A DNA stretch of 64,000 bases, from NCBI RefSeq assembly GCF_051014685.1, contig NW_027478721.1:579785-643784 (forward strand), read 5' to 3'. The notes under the pieces are model-generated. The model worked only from the letters and a program-made list of their open reading frames with translations, did not search any database and was not told the origin of the DNA. The position numbers and the translations under genes are program-made. This DNA comes from Ptiloglossa arizonensis (lineage: Eukaryota > Arthropoda > Insecta > Hymenoptera > Colletidae). Shown here piece after piece: positions 49,101 through 62,342 of this stretch (position 1 is the stretch's first letter; every line of letters begins with the position of its first letter).

Positions 49101-50757
49101 GCAGGAACTTCTGGGTTTGGTCAATCCGTTCGCGAGATATGGGAGTTTGAAGCTAAGAGATGGTTGAGAATACAACAACTTTTTCGCACTTCTGCTGCTC
49201 CTAACGCTTAACCAGAATGGCCTAGGGAAAAAATACGCATATCGTTGTAATCGGGCGAGTTTCTACTTTCAGACGCAGCAGGAACTTCTGGGTTTGGCCA
49301 AACCGTTCGCGAGATATGGGAGTTTGAAGCTAAGAAATGGTTGAGAAGACAACAAATTTTTCGCACTTCTGCTGCTCCTAACGCTTAACCAGAATGGCCT
49401 AGGGAAAAAATACACATACCGTTGCAATCGGGCGAGTTTCTACATTCAGATGCAACAGGAATTTTTGGGTTAGGTCAATCCGTTCGCGAGATATGGGAGT
49501 TTGAAGCAAAGAAATGGTTGAGAAGACAACAAATTTTTCGCACTTCTGCTGCTCCTAACGCTTAACCAGAATGGCCTAGGGAAAAAATACACATACCGTT
49601 GCAATCGGGCGAGTTTCTACTTTCAGATGCAACAGGAATTTTTGGGTTAGGTCAATCCGTTCCCGAGATATGGGAGTTTGAATCTAAGAAATGATAGAGA
49701 AGAAAACAAATTTGTCGCACTTCTGCTGCTCCAAACGCTTAACCAGAATTGCCTAGGGAGAAACTACACATACCGCTGTAATCGGGCGAGTTTCTACTTT
49801 CAGATGCAATAGGAATTATTGGGCTAGGTCAATACGTTCGCGAGATATGGGACTTTCAAGCTAAGAAATGGTTGACAAGACAATAAATTTTTCGCACTTC
49901 TGCTGCTCCAATCGCTTAACCAGAATGGCCTAAGGGAAAAATACACGTACCGTTGTAATCGGGCGAGTTTCTACTTTCAGATGCAATAGGAATTTTTGGG
50001 TTAGGTCAATCCGTTCGCGAGATATGGGAGTTTGAAGCTAAGAAATGGTTATGAAGACAACAAATTTTTCGCACTTCTGCTGCTCCAAACGCTTAATCAG
50101 AATGGCCTAGGGAAAAAATACACATACCGTTGTAATCGGCCTAGCTTCTACTTTCAGACGCAACAGGAATTTTTGGGTTAGGTCAATCCGTTCGCGAGAT
50201 ATGGTAGTTTGAAGCTAAGAAATGATTGAGAAGACAACAAATTTTTCGCACTTCTGCTGCTCCAAACGCTTAACCAGAATGGCCTAGGGAAAAAATACGC
50301 ATATCGTTGTAATCGGGCGAGTTTCTACTTTCAGACGCAGCAGGAACTTCTGGGTTTGGCCAATCCGTTCGCGAGATATGGGAGTTTGAAGCTAAGAAAT
50401 GGTTGAGAAGACAACAAATTTTTCGCAATTCTGCTGCTCCTAACGCTTAACCAGAATGGCCTAGGGAAAAAATACACATATCGTTGTAATCGGGCGAGTT
50501 TCTACTTTCAGACGCAGCAGGAACTTCTGGGTTTGGTCAATCCGTTCGCGAGATATGGGAGTTTGAAGCTAAGAAATGGTTGAGAAGACAACAACTTTTT
50601 CGCACTTCTGCTGCTCCTAACGCTTAACCAGAATGGCCTAGGGAAAAAATACGCATATCGTTGTAATCGGGCGAGTTTCTACTTTCAGACGCAGCAGGAA
50701 CTTCTGGGTTTGGCCAAACCGTTCGCGAGGTATGGGAGTTTGAAGCTAAGAAATGGT
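46155..50757. repeat. 26-monomer HOR, copy 1 (4603 bp)
   Basis: AGCTAAGAGATGG at 49151 and 53754, and the AGATCAAC insertion at about 47230 and 51833, are 4603 bp apart: 26 monomers plus the one inserted base. The CGGCCTAGCT marker divides the unit into spans of 11, 8 and 7 monomers (1948, 1416 and 1239 bp), suggesting it was assembled from shorter HORs. Confidence 0.88.
47293..47309 (+). other. CENP-B-box-like motif 2, improved variant (example site)
   Basis: In monomers that read ACGCATATCG instead of ACACATACCG, motif 2 becomes TATCGTTGTAATCGGGC. It now matches 8 of 9 essential positions of NTTCGNNNNANNCGGGN, with only the first T reading A, and about 13 of 17 positions of the full human box. 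This variant is scattered in the first 10 kb and very common in the large HORs between about 36 and 57 kb. A contrasting variant, CGGCCTAGCT at seven sites between 44471 and 54749, destroys the GGG. Confidence 0.45.
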
Positions 50758-53700
50758 TGAGAAGAAAACAAATTTGTCGCACTTCTGCTGCTCCAAACGC
50801 TTAACCAGAATTGCCTAGGGAGAAACTACACATACCGCTGTAATCGGGCGAGTTCCTACATTCAGATGCAATAGGAATTTTTGGGTTAGGTCAATACGTT
50901 CGCGAGATATGGGACTTTCAAGCTAAGAAATGATTGAGAAGAAAACAAATTTGTCGCACTTCTGCTGCTCCAAACGCTTAACCAGAATTGCCTAGGGAGA
51001 AACTACACATACCGCTGTAATCGGGCGAGTTTCTACTTTCAGATGCAATAGGAATTTTTGGGTTAGGTCAATACGTTCGCGAGATATGGGACGTTCAAGC
51101 TAAGAAATGGTTGACAAGACAATAAATTTTTCGCACTTCTGCTGCTCCAATCGCTTAACCAGAATGGCCTAAGGGAAAAATACACGTACCGTTGTAATCG
51201 GGCGAGTTTCTACTTTCAGATGCAATAGGAATTTTTGGGTTAGGTCAATCCGTTCGCGAGATATGGGAGTTTGAAGCTAAGAAATGGTTATGAAGACAAC
51301 AAATTTTTCGCACTTCTGCTGCTCCAAACGCTTAATCAGAATGGCCTACGGAAAAAATACACATACCGTTGTAATCGGCCTAGCTTCTACTTTCAGACGC
51401 AACAGGAATTTTTGGGTTAGGTCAATCCGTTCGCGAGATATGGGAGTTTGAAGCTAAGAAATGATTGAGAAGACAACAAATTTTTCGCACTTCTGCTGCT
51501 CCAAACGCTTAACCAGAATGGCCTAGGGAAAAAATACGCATATCGTTGTAATCGGGCGAGTTTCTACTTTCAGACGCAGCAGGAACTTCTGGGTTTGGCC
51601 AATCCGTTCGCGAGATATGGGAGTTTGAAGCTAAGAAATGGTTGAGAAGACAACAAATTTTTCGCAATTCTGCTGCTCCTAACGCTTAACCAGAATGGCC
51701 TAGGGAAAAAATACACATATCGTTGTAATCGGGCGAGTTTCTACTTTCAGACGCAGCAGGAACTTCTGGGTTTGGTCAATCCGTTCGCGAGATATGGGAG
51801 TTTGAAGCTAAGAAATGGTTGAGAAGATCAACAAATTTTTCGCACTTCTGCTGCTCCAAACGCTTAACCAGAATGGCCTAGGGAAAAAATACGCATATCG
51901 TTGTAATCGGGCGAGTTTCTACTTTCAGACGCAGCAGGAACTTCTGGGTTTGGTCAATCCGTTCGCGAGATATGGGAGTTTGAAGCTAAGAAATGGTTGA
52001 GAAGACAACAACTTTTTCGCACTTCTGCTGCTCCTAACGCTTAACCAGAATGGCCTAGGGAAAAAATACACATACCGTTGTAATCGGGCGAGTTTCTACT
52101 TTCAGATGCAACAGGAATTTTTGGGTTAGGTCAATCCGTTCCCGAGATATGGGAGTTTGAAGCTAAGAAATGATTGAGAAGAAAACAAATTTGTCGCACT
52201 TCTGCTGCTCCAAACGCTTAACCAGAATTGCCTAGGGAGAAACTACACATACCGCTGTAATCGGGCGAGTTCCTACATTCAGATGCAATAGGAATTTTTG
52301 GGTTAGGTCAATACGTTCGCGAGATATGGGACTTTCAAGCTAAGAAATGGTTGACAAGACAATAAATTTTTCGCAATTCTGCTGCTCCAATCGCTTAACC
52401 AGAATGGCCTAAGGGAAAAATACACGCACCGTTGTAATCGGGCGAGTTTCTACTTTCAGATGCAATAGGAATTTTTGGGTTAGGTCAATACGTTCGCGAG
52501 ATATGGGACTTTCAAGCTAAGAAATGGTTGACAATACAATAAATTTTTCGCACTTCTGCTGCTCCAATCGCTTAACCAGAATGGCCTAAGGGAAAAATAC
52601 ACGTACCGTTGTAATCGGGCGAGTTTCTACTTTCAGACGCAGCAGGAACTTCTGGGTTTGGTCAATCCGTTCGCGAGATATGGGAGTTTGAAACTAAGAA
52701 ATGGTAGAGAAGACAACAACTTTTTCGCACTTCTGCTGCTCCTAACGCTTAACCAGAATGGCCTAGCGAAAAAATACACATACCGTTGTAATCGGGCGAG
52801 TTTCTACTTTCAGATGCAACAGGAATTTTTGGGTTAGGTCAATCCGTTCCCGAGATATGGGAGTTTGAAGCTAAGAAATGATTGAGAAGAAAACAAATTT
52901 GTCGCACTTCTGCTGCTCCAAACGCTTAACCAGAATTGCCTAGGGAGAAACTACACATACCGCTGTAATCGGGCGAGTTTCTACTTTCAGATGCAATAGG
53001 AATTTTTGGGTTAGGTCAATACGTTCGCGAGATATGGGACTTTCAAGCTAAGAAATGGTTGACAAGACAATAAATTTTTCGCACTTCTGCTGCTCCAATC
53101 GCTTAACCAGAATGGCCTAAGGGAAAAATACACGTACCGTTGTAATCGGGCGAGTTTCTACTTTCAGATGCAATAGGAATTTTTGGGTTAGGTCAATCCG
53201 TTCGCGAGATATGGGAGTTTGAAGCTAAGAAATGGTTATTAAGACAACAAATTTTTCGCACTTCTGCTGCTCCAAACGCTTAATCAGAATGGCCTACGGA
53301 AAAAATACACATACCGTTGTAATCGGCCTAGCTTCTACTTTCAGACGCAACAGGAATTTTTGGGTTAGGTCAATCCGTTCGCGAGATATGGGAGTTTGAA
53401 GCTAAGAAATGATTGAGAAGACAACAAATTTTTCGCACTTCTGCTGCTCCAAACGCTTAACCAGAATGGCCTAGGGAAAAAATACGCATATCGTTGTAAT
53501 CGGGCGAGTTTCTACTTTCAGACGCAGCAGGAACTTCTGGGTTTGGCCAATCCGTTCGCGAGATATGGGAGTTTGAAGCTAAGAAATGGTTGAGAAGACA
53601 ACAAATTTTTCGCAATTCTGCTGCTCCTAACGCTTAACCAGAATGGCCTAGGGAAAAAATACACATATCGTTGTAATCGGGCGAGTTTCTACTTTCAGAC

Positions 53701-55360
53701 GCAGCAGGAACTTCTGGGTTTGGTCAATCCGTTCGCGAGATATGGGAGTTTGAAGCTAAGAGATGGTTGAGAATACAACAACTTTTTCGCACTTCTGCTG
53801 CTCCTAACGCTTAACCAGAATGGCCTAGGGAAAAAATACGCATATCGTTGTAATCGGGCGAGTTTCTACTTTCAGACGCAGCAGGAACTTCTGGGTTTGG
53901 CCAAACCGTTCGCGAGATATGGGAGTTTGAAGCTAAGAAATGGTTGAGAAGACAACAAATTTTTCGCACTTCTGCTGCTCCTAACGCTTAACCAGAATGG
54001 CCTAGGGAAAAAATACACATACCGTTGCAATCGGGCGAGTTTCTACATTCAGATGCAACAGGAATTTTTGGGTTAGGTCAATCCGTTCGCGAGATATGGG
54101 AGTTTGAAGCAAAGAAATGGTTGAGAAGACAACAAATTTTTCGCACTTCTGCTGCTCCTAACGCTTAACCAGAATGGCCTAGGGAAAAAATACACATACC
54201 GTTGCAATCGGGCGAGTTTCTACTTTCAGATGCAACAGGAATTTTTGGGTTAGGTCAATCCGTTCCCGAGATATGGGAGTTTGAATCTAAGAAATGATAG
54301 AGAAGAAAACAAATTTGTCGCACTTCTGCTGCTCCAAACGCTTAACCAGAATTGCCTAGGGAGAAACTACACATACCGCTGTAATCGGGCGAGTTTCTAC
54401 TTTCAGATGCAATAGGAATTATTGGGCTAGGTCAATACGTTCGCGAGATATGGGACTTTCAAGCTAAGAAATGGTTGACAAGACAATAAATTTTTCGCAC
54501 TTCTGCTGCTCCAATCGCTTAACCAGAATGGCCTAAGGGAAAAATACACGTACCGTTGTAATCGGGCGAGTTTCTACTTTCAGATGCAATAGGAATTTTT
54601 GGGTTAGGTCAATCCGTTCGCGAGATATGGGAGTTTGAAGCTAAGAAATGGTTATGAAGACAACAAATTTTTCGCACTTCTGCTGCTCCATACGCTTAAT
54701 CAGAATGGCCTAGGGAAAAAATACACATACCGTTGTAATCGGCCTAGCTTCTACTTTCAGACGCAACAGGAATTTTTGGGTTAGGTCAATCCGTTCGCGA
54801 GATATGGTAGTTTGAAGCTAAGAAATGATTGAGAAGACAACAAATTTTTCGCACTTCTGCTGCTCCAAACGCTTAACCAGAATGGCCTAGGGAAAAAATA
54901 CGCATATCGTTGTAATCGGGCGAGTTTCTACTTTCAGACGCAGCAGGAACTTCTGGGTTTGGCCAATCCGTTCGCGAGATATGGGAGTTTGAAGCTAAGA
55001 AATGGTTGAGAAGACAACAAATTTTTCGCAATTCTGCTGCTCCTAACGCTTAACCAGAATGGCCTAGGGAAAAAATACACATATCGTTGTAATCGGGCGA
55101 GTTTCTACTTTCAGACGCAGCAGGAACTTCTGGGTTTGGTCAATCCGTTCGCGAGATATGGGAGTTTGAAGCTAAGAAATGGTTGAGAAGACAACAACTT
55201 TTTCGCACTTCTGCTGCTCCTAACGCTTAACCAGAATGGCCTAGGGAAAAAATACGCATATCGTTGTAATCGGGCGAGTTTCTACTTTCAGACGCAGCAG
55301 GAACTTCTGGGTTTGGCCAAACCGTTCGCGAGGTATGGGAGTTTGAAGCTAAGAAATGGT
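50758..55360. repeat. 26-monomer HOR, copy 2 (4603 bp)
   Basis: Direct repeat of the previous unit. The match begins between GGTTGAGAAGAAAAC here and GATTGAGAAGAAAAC at 46152, and ends near 55365, where AGACAACAAATTTTTCGC replaces AGAAAACAAATTTGTCGC. The only difference I noticed is CCATACGCTTAATC at about 54690 against CCAAACGCTTAATC in copy 1. Confidence 0.88.
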
Positions 55361-58300
55361 TGAGAAGACAACAAATTTTTCGCACTTCTGCTGCTCCTAA
55401 CGCTTAACCAGAATGGCCTAGGGAAAAAATACACATACCGTTGCAATCGGGCGAGTTTCTACTTTCAGATGCAACAGGAATTTTTGGGTTAGGTCAATCC
55501 TTTCGCGAGATATGGGAGTTTGAAGCTAAGAAATGGTTGAGAAGACAACAAATTTTTCGCACTTCTGCTGCTCCTAACGCTTAACCAGAATGGCCTAGGG
55601 AAAAAATACACATACCGTTGCAATCGGGCGAGTTTCTACTTTCAGGTGCAACAGGAATTTTTGGGTTAGGTCAATCCGTTCGCGAGATATGGGAGTTTGA
55701 AGCTAAGAAATGATTGAGAAGACAACAAATTTTTCGCACTCCTGCAGCTCCTAACGCTTAACCAGAATGGCCTAGGGAAAAAATACACATATCGTTGTAA
55801 TCGGGCGAGTTTCTACTTTCAGACGCAGCAGGAACTTCTGGGTTTGGTCCATCCGTTCGCGAGATATGGGAGTTTGAAGCTAAGAAATGGTTATGAAGAC
55901 AACAACTTTTTCGCACTTCTGCTGCTCCTAACGCTTAATCAGAATGGCCTAGGGAAAAAATACACATACCGTTGTAATCGGGCGAGTTTCTACTTTCAGA
56001 CGCAACAGGAATTTTTGGGTTAGGTCAATCCGTTCGCGAGATATGGGAGTTTGGAGCCAAGAAATGGTTGAGAACACAACAAATTTTTCGCACTTCTGCT
56101 GCTCCAAACGCTTAACCAGAATGGCATAGGGAAAAAATACGCATATCGTTGTTATCGGGCGAGTTTCTACTTTCAGACGCAGCAGGAATTTTTGGGTTAG
56201 GTCAATCCGTTCGCGAGATATGGGAGTTTGAAACCAAGAAATGGTTGAGAAGGCAAAAAATTTTTCGCAATTCTGCTGCTCCACACGCTTAACCAGAATG
56301 GCCTAGGGAAGAAATACACATACCGTTGTAATAGGGCGAGTTTCTACTTTCAGACCCAACAGGAATTTTTGGGTTAGGTCAATCCGTTCGCGAGATATGG
56401 GAGTTTGAAGCCAAGAAATGGTTGAGAAGGCAAACAATTTTTCGCTATTCTGCTGCTCCAAACGCTTAACCAGAATGGCCTAGGGAAAAAATACACATAC
56501 CGTTGTAATCGGGCGAGTTTCTTCTTTCAGATGCAACAAGAATTTTTGGCTAAGGTCAATCCGTTCGCGAGATATGGGAGTTTGAAGCTAAGAAATGGTA
56601 AAGAAGACAACAAATTTTTCGCACTACTGCTGCTCCAAACGCTTAACCAGAATGGCCTAGGGAAAAAATACACATACCGTTGTAATCGAGCGAGTTTCTA
56701 CTTTCAGACGCAACAGGAATTTTTGGGTTAGGTCAATCCGTTCGCGAGATATGGGAGTTTGAAGCCAAGAAATGTTTGAGAAGGCAAAAAATTTTTCGCA
56801 ATTCTGCTGCTCCACACGCTTAACCAGAATGGCCTAAGGGAAAAAATACACATACCGTTGTAATCGGACGAGTTTCTACTTTCAGATGCAACAGGAATTT
56901 TTGGGTTAAGTCAATCCGTTCGCGAGATATGGGAGTTTGAAGCTAAGAAATGATTGAGAAGACAACAAATTTTTCGCACTTCTGCTGCTCCAAACGCTTA
57001 ACCAGAATGGCCTAGGGAAAAAATACGCATATCGTTGTAATCGGGCGAGTTTCTACTTTCAGACGCAGCAGGAAGTTCTGGGTTTGGTCAATCCGTTCGC
57101 GAGATATGGGAGTTTGAAGCCAAAAAATGGTTGAGAAGGCAAAAAATTTTTCGCAATTCTGCTGCTCCAAACGCTTAACCAGAATGGCCTAGGGAAGAAA
57201 TACACATACCGTTGTAATCGGGCGAGTTTCTACTTTCAAACCCAACAGGAATTTTTGGGTTAGGTCAATCCGTTCGCGAGATATGGGAGTTTGAAGCCAA
57301 GAAATGGTTGAGAAGGCAAACAATTTCTCGCTATTCTGCTGCTCCAAAGGCTTAACCAGAATGGCCTAGGGAAAAGATACACATACCGTTGTAATCGGGC
57401 GAGTTTCTTCTTTCAGATGCAACAAGAATTTTTGGGTTAGGTCAATCCGTTCGCGAGAGATGGGAGTTTGAAGCCAAGAAATGGTTGAGAAGGCAAAAAA
57501 TTTTTCGCAATTCTGCTGCTCCAAACGCTTAACCAGAATGGCCTAGGGAAGAAATACACATACCGCTGTAATCGGTCGAGTTTCTACTTTCAGACGCAAC
57601 AGGAATTTTTGGGTTAGGTCAATCCGTTCGCGAGATATGGGAGTTTGAAGCCAAGAAATGGTTGAGAAGGCAAAAAATTTTTCGCAATTCTGCTGCTCCA
57701 CACGCTTAACCAGAATGGCCTAAGGGAAAAAATACACATACCGTTGTAATCGGACGAGTTTCTACTTTCAGATGCAACAGGAATTTTTGGGTTAAGTCAA
57801 TCCGTTCGCGAGATATGGGAGTTTGAAGCCAAGAAATGGTTGAGAAGGCAAAAAATTTTTCGCAATTCTGCTGCTCCTAACGCTTAACCAGAATTGCCTA
57901 GGGAAAAAAAAAACACATACCGCTGTAATCGGGCGAGTTTCTACTTTCAGATGCAATAGGAATTTTTGGGTTAGGTCGATCCGTTCGCGAGATATGGGAG
58001 TTTGAAACCAAGAAATTGTTGAGAAGGCAAAACATTTTTCGCAATTCTGCTGCTCCAAACGCTTAACCAGAATGGCCTAGGGATAAAATACACATACCGT
58101 TGTAATCGGGCGAGTTTCCTCTTTCAGATGCAACAGGAATTTTTGGGTTAGGTCAATCCGTTCGCGAGATATGGGAGTTTGAAGCCAAGAAATGGTTGAG
58201 AAGGCAAAAAATTGTTCGCTATTCTGCTGCTTCAAACGCTTAACCAGAATGGCCTAGGGAAAAAATACACATACCGTTGTAATCGGGCGAGTTTCTACTT

Positions 58301-58450
58301 TCAGACGCAACAGGAACTTTTGGGTTCGGTCAATCCGTTCGCGTGATATGGGAGTTTGAAGCCAAGAAATGGTTGAGAAGGCAAAAAATTTTTCGCAATT
58401 CTGCTGCTCCAAACGCTTAACCAGAATGGCCTAGGGAAAAAATACACATA
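55361..58450. repeat. Mosaic monomers on the right flank
   Basis: Single monomers of the 36-55 kb types (ACGCAGCAGG, CTCCTAACGC) alternate with types from the 25-35 kb block (GGGAAGAAATACAC, CAGACCCAACAGG, CAAACAATTTTTCGC). A run at about 57.4-58.06 kb is related to 60.4-61.06 kb: GAAACCAAGAAATTG at 58004 and GAAACCATGAAATTG at 61011 are 3007 bp apart (17 monomers minus 2). An unusual A10 run follows CCTAGGG at about 57903. Confidence 0.7.
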
Positions 58451-61400
58451 CCGTTGTAATCGGCGAGTTTCTAGTTTCAGATGCAATAGGAATTTTTGGG
58501 TTACGTCAATCCGTTCGCGAGATTTGGGAGTTTGAAGCTAAGAAATGGTTGAGAAGGCAAAAAATTTTTCGCAATTCTGCTGCTCCAAACGCTTAACCAG
58601 AATGGCCTAGGGAAAAAATACACATACCGTTGTAATCGGGCGAGTTTCTACTTTCAGATGCAATAGAAATTTTTGGGTTAGGTCAACCCGTTCGCGAGAT
58701 TTGGGAGTTTGAGGACAAGAAATGGTTGAGAAGGCAAAAATTTTTTCGCATTTCTGCTGCTCCAAACGCATAACCAGAATGGCCTAGGGAAAAAATACAC
58801 GTACCGTTGTAATCGGGCGAGTTTCTACTTTCAGATGCAATAGGAATTTTTGGGTTACGTCAATCCGTTCGCGAGATTTGGGAGTTTGAAGCGAAGAAAT
58901 GGTTGAGAAGACAATAAATTTTTCCACTTCTGCTGCTCCAATCGCTTAACCAGAATGGCCTAAGGGAAAAATACACGTACCGTTGTAATCGGGCGAGTTT
59001 CTACTTTCAGATGCAATAGGAATTTTTGGGTTAGGTCTATCCGTTCGCGAGATATGGGACTTTGGAGCCAAGAAATGGTTGAGAAGGCAAAAAATTTTTG
59101 CAATTCCGCTGCTCCAAACGCTTAACCAGAATGGCCTAGGGAAAAAATACACATACCGTTGTAATCGGGCGAGTTTCTACTTTCAGACGCAATAGGAATT
59201 TTTGGGTTAGGTCAATCCGTCCGCGAGATATGGGAGTTTGAAGACAAGAAATGGTTGAGAAGGCAAAACATTTTTCGCAATTCTGCTGCTCCAAACGCTG
59301 AACCAGAATGGCCTAGGGAAAGAATACGCATATCGTTATAATCGGGCGAGTTTCTACTTTCAGACGCAGCAGGAATTTTTGGGTTTGGTCAATCCGTTCG
59401 CGAGATATGGGACGTTGAAGCTAAGAAATGGTTGAGAAGACAAAAAATTTTTCGCAATTCTGCTGCTCCAAACGCTTAACCAGAATGGGCTAGGGAAAAA
59501 ATGCACGTACCGTTGTAATCGGGCGAGTTTCTACTTTCACACGCAACAGGAATTTTTGGGTTTGGTCAATCCGTTCGCGAGATATGGGACTTTGAAGCTA
59601 AGAAATGGTTGAGAAGACAACAAATTTCTCGCAATTCTGCTGCTCCAAACGCTTAACCAGAATGGGCTAGGGAAAAAATACACGTACCGTTGTAATCGGG
59701 CGAGTTTCTACTTTCACACGCAACAGGAATTTTTGGGTTAGGTCAATCCGTCCGCGAGATATGGGAGTTTGAAGCCAAGAAATGGTTGAGAAGACAAAAA
59801 ATTTTTCGCAATTCTGCTGCTCCAAACCCTTAACAAGAATGGCCTATGGAAAAAATACACATACCGTTGTAATCGGGCGAGTTTCTACTTTCAGATGCAA
59901 CAGGAATTTTTGGGTTAGGTCAATCCGTTCGCGAGAGATGGGAGTTTGAAGCTAAGAAATGGTAAAGAAGACAACAAATTTTTCGCAATACTGCTGCTCC
60001 AAACGCTTAACCAGAATGGCCTAGGGAAAAAATACGCATATCGTTGTAATCGGGTGAGTTTCTACTTTCAGACGCAGCAGGAACTTCTGGGTTTGGTCAA
60101 TCCGTTCGCGAGATATAGGAGTTTGTAGCCAAGAAATGGTTGAGAAGGCAAAAAATTTTTCGCAATTCTGCTGCTCCAAACGCTTAACCAGAATGGCCTA
60201 GGGAAGAAATACACATACCGCTGTAATCGGGCGAGTTTCTACTTTCAGACCCAACAGGAATTTTTGGGTTAGGTCAACCCGTTCGCGAGATATGGGAGTT
60301 TGAAGCCAAGAAATGGTTGAGAAGGCAAACAATTTTTCGCTATTCTGCTGCTCCAAACGCTTAACCAGAATGGCCTAGGGAAAAAATACACATACCGTTG
60401 TAATCGGGCGAGTTTCTTCTTTCAGATGCAACAAGAATTTTTGGGTTAGGTCAATCCGTTCGCGAGATATGGGAGTTTGAAGCTAAGAAATGGTAAAGAA
60501 GATAACAAATTTTTCGCACTACTGCTGCTCCAAACGCTTAACCAGAATGGCCTAGGGAAAAAATACACATACCGTTGTAATCGGGCGAGTTTCTACTTTC
60601 AGATGCAACAGGAATTTTTGGGTTAGGTCAATCCGTTCGCGAGATATGGGAGTTTGAAGCCAAGAAATGGTTGAGAAGGCAAAAAATTTTTCTCAATTCT
60701 GCTGCTCCACACGCTTAACCAGAATGGCCTAAGGGAAAAAATACACATACCGTTGTAATCGGACGAGTTTCTACTTTCAGATGCAACAGGAATTTTTGGG
60801 TTAAGTCAATCCGTTCGCGAGATATGGGAGTTTGAAGCCAAGAAATGGTTGAGAAGGCAAAAAATTTTTCGCAATTCTGCTGCTCCTAACGCTTAACCAG
60901 AATTGCCTAGGGAAAAAATACACATACCGCTGTAATCGGGCGAGTTTCTACTTTCAGATGCAATAGGAATTTTTGGGTTAGGTCGATCCGTTCGCGAGAT
61001 ATGGGAGTTTGAAACCATGAAATTGTTGAGAAGGCAAAACATTTTTCGCAATTCTGCTGCTCCAAACGCTTAACCAGAATGGCCTAGGGAAAAAATACGC
61101 ATATCGTTGTAATCGGGTGAGTTTCTACTTTCAGACGCAGCAGGAACTTCTGGGTTTGATCAATCCGTTCGCGAGATATGGGAGTTTGAAGCCAAGAAAT
61201 GGTTGAGAAGGCAAAAAATTTTTCGCAATTCTGCTGCTCCAAACGCTTAACCAGAATGGCCTAGGGAAGAAATACACATACCGTTGTAATCGGGCGAGTT
61301 TCTACTTTCAGACCCAACAGGAATTTTTGGGTTAGGTCAATCCGTTCGCGAGAAATGGGAGTTTGAAGCCAAGAAATGGTTGAGAAGGCAAACAATTTTT

Positions 61401-62342
61401 CGCTATTCTGCTGCTCCAAATGCTTAACCAGAATGGCCTAGGCAAAAAATACACATACCGTTGTAATCGGGCGTGTTTCTACTTTCAGACGCAACAGGAA
61501 TTTTTGGGTTAGGTCAATCCGTTCGCGAGATATGGGAGCTTGAAGCCAAGAAATGGTTGAGAAGGCAAAAAATTGTTCGCTATTCTGCTGCTTCAAACGC
61601 TTGACCACAATGCCCTAGGGAAAAAATACACATACCGTTCTAATCGGGCGAGTTTCTTCTTTCAGATGCAACAGGAATTTTTGGGTTAGGTCAATCCGTT
61701 CGCGAGATATGGGAGTTTGAAGCCAAGAAATGGTTGAGAAGGCAAAAAATTGTTCGCTATTCCGCTGCTTCAAACGCTTAACCAGAATGGCCTAGGGAAA
61801 AAATACACATACCGTTGTAATCGGGCGAGTTTCTTCTTTCAGATGCAACAGGAATTTTTGGGTTAGGTCAATCCGTTCGCGAGATATGGGAGTTTGAAGC
61901 TAAGAAATGGTAAAGAAGACAACAAATTGTTCGCACTACTGCTGCTCCAAACGCTTAACTAGAATGGCCTAGGGAAAAAATACACATACCGTTGTAATCG
62001 GGCGAGTTTCTACTTTCAGACGCAACAGGAACTTTTGGGTTAGGTCAATCCGTTCGCGTGATATGGGAGTTTGAAGCTAAGAAATGGTTAAGAAGGCAAC
62101 AAATTTTTCGCACTTCTGCTGCTCCAAACGCTTAACCAGAATGGCCTATGGAAAAAATACACATACCGTTGTAATCGGGCGAGTTTCTACTTTCAGATGC
62201 AACAGGAATTTTTGGGTTAGGTCAATCCGTTCGCGAGATATGGGTGTTTGAAGCCAAGAAATGGTTGAGAAGACAAAAAATTTTTCGCTATTCTGCTGCT
62301 CCAAACCCTTAACCAGAATTGCCTAGGGAAAAAATACACATA
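58451..62342. repeat. 22-monomer duplication, copy 1 (3892 bp)
   Basis: GTTTGAGGAC at 58707 and 62599 is 3892 bp apart (22 monomers minus 2). The first 1.4 kb, through TTTTTCCACTTCTGC, TTTTTGCAATTCCGC and the CACACGCAACAGG monomers, is the part seen again from 62343. The rest, about 59.84-62.34 kb, is a mosaic like the 25-27 kb and 1-1.3 kb monomers. Confidence 0.75.

Noticed and set aside
55949..56284. Longest open frame, 111 codons on the minus strand, and similar 60-110 codon frames elsewhere
   Set aside because: They are translations of the satellite; 177 is 3 x 59, so a frame without a stop runs into the next monomer. They begin and end at ordinary variant sites, recur with the HORs and have no domain, signal peptide or conserved frame.
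57903..57915. A10 run after CCTAGGG as a possible poly(A) insertion scar
   Set aside because: It is the usual A6 TAC sequence with a T-to-A change and about one extra base; the counterpart at about 60.91 kb is normal. A point change or homopolymer error explains it.
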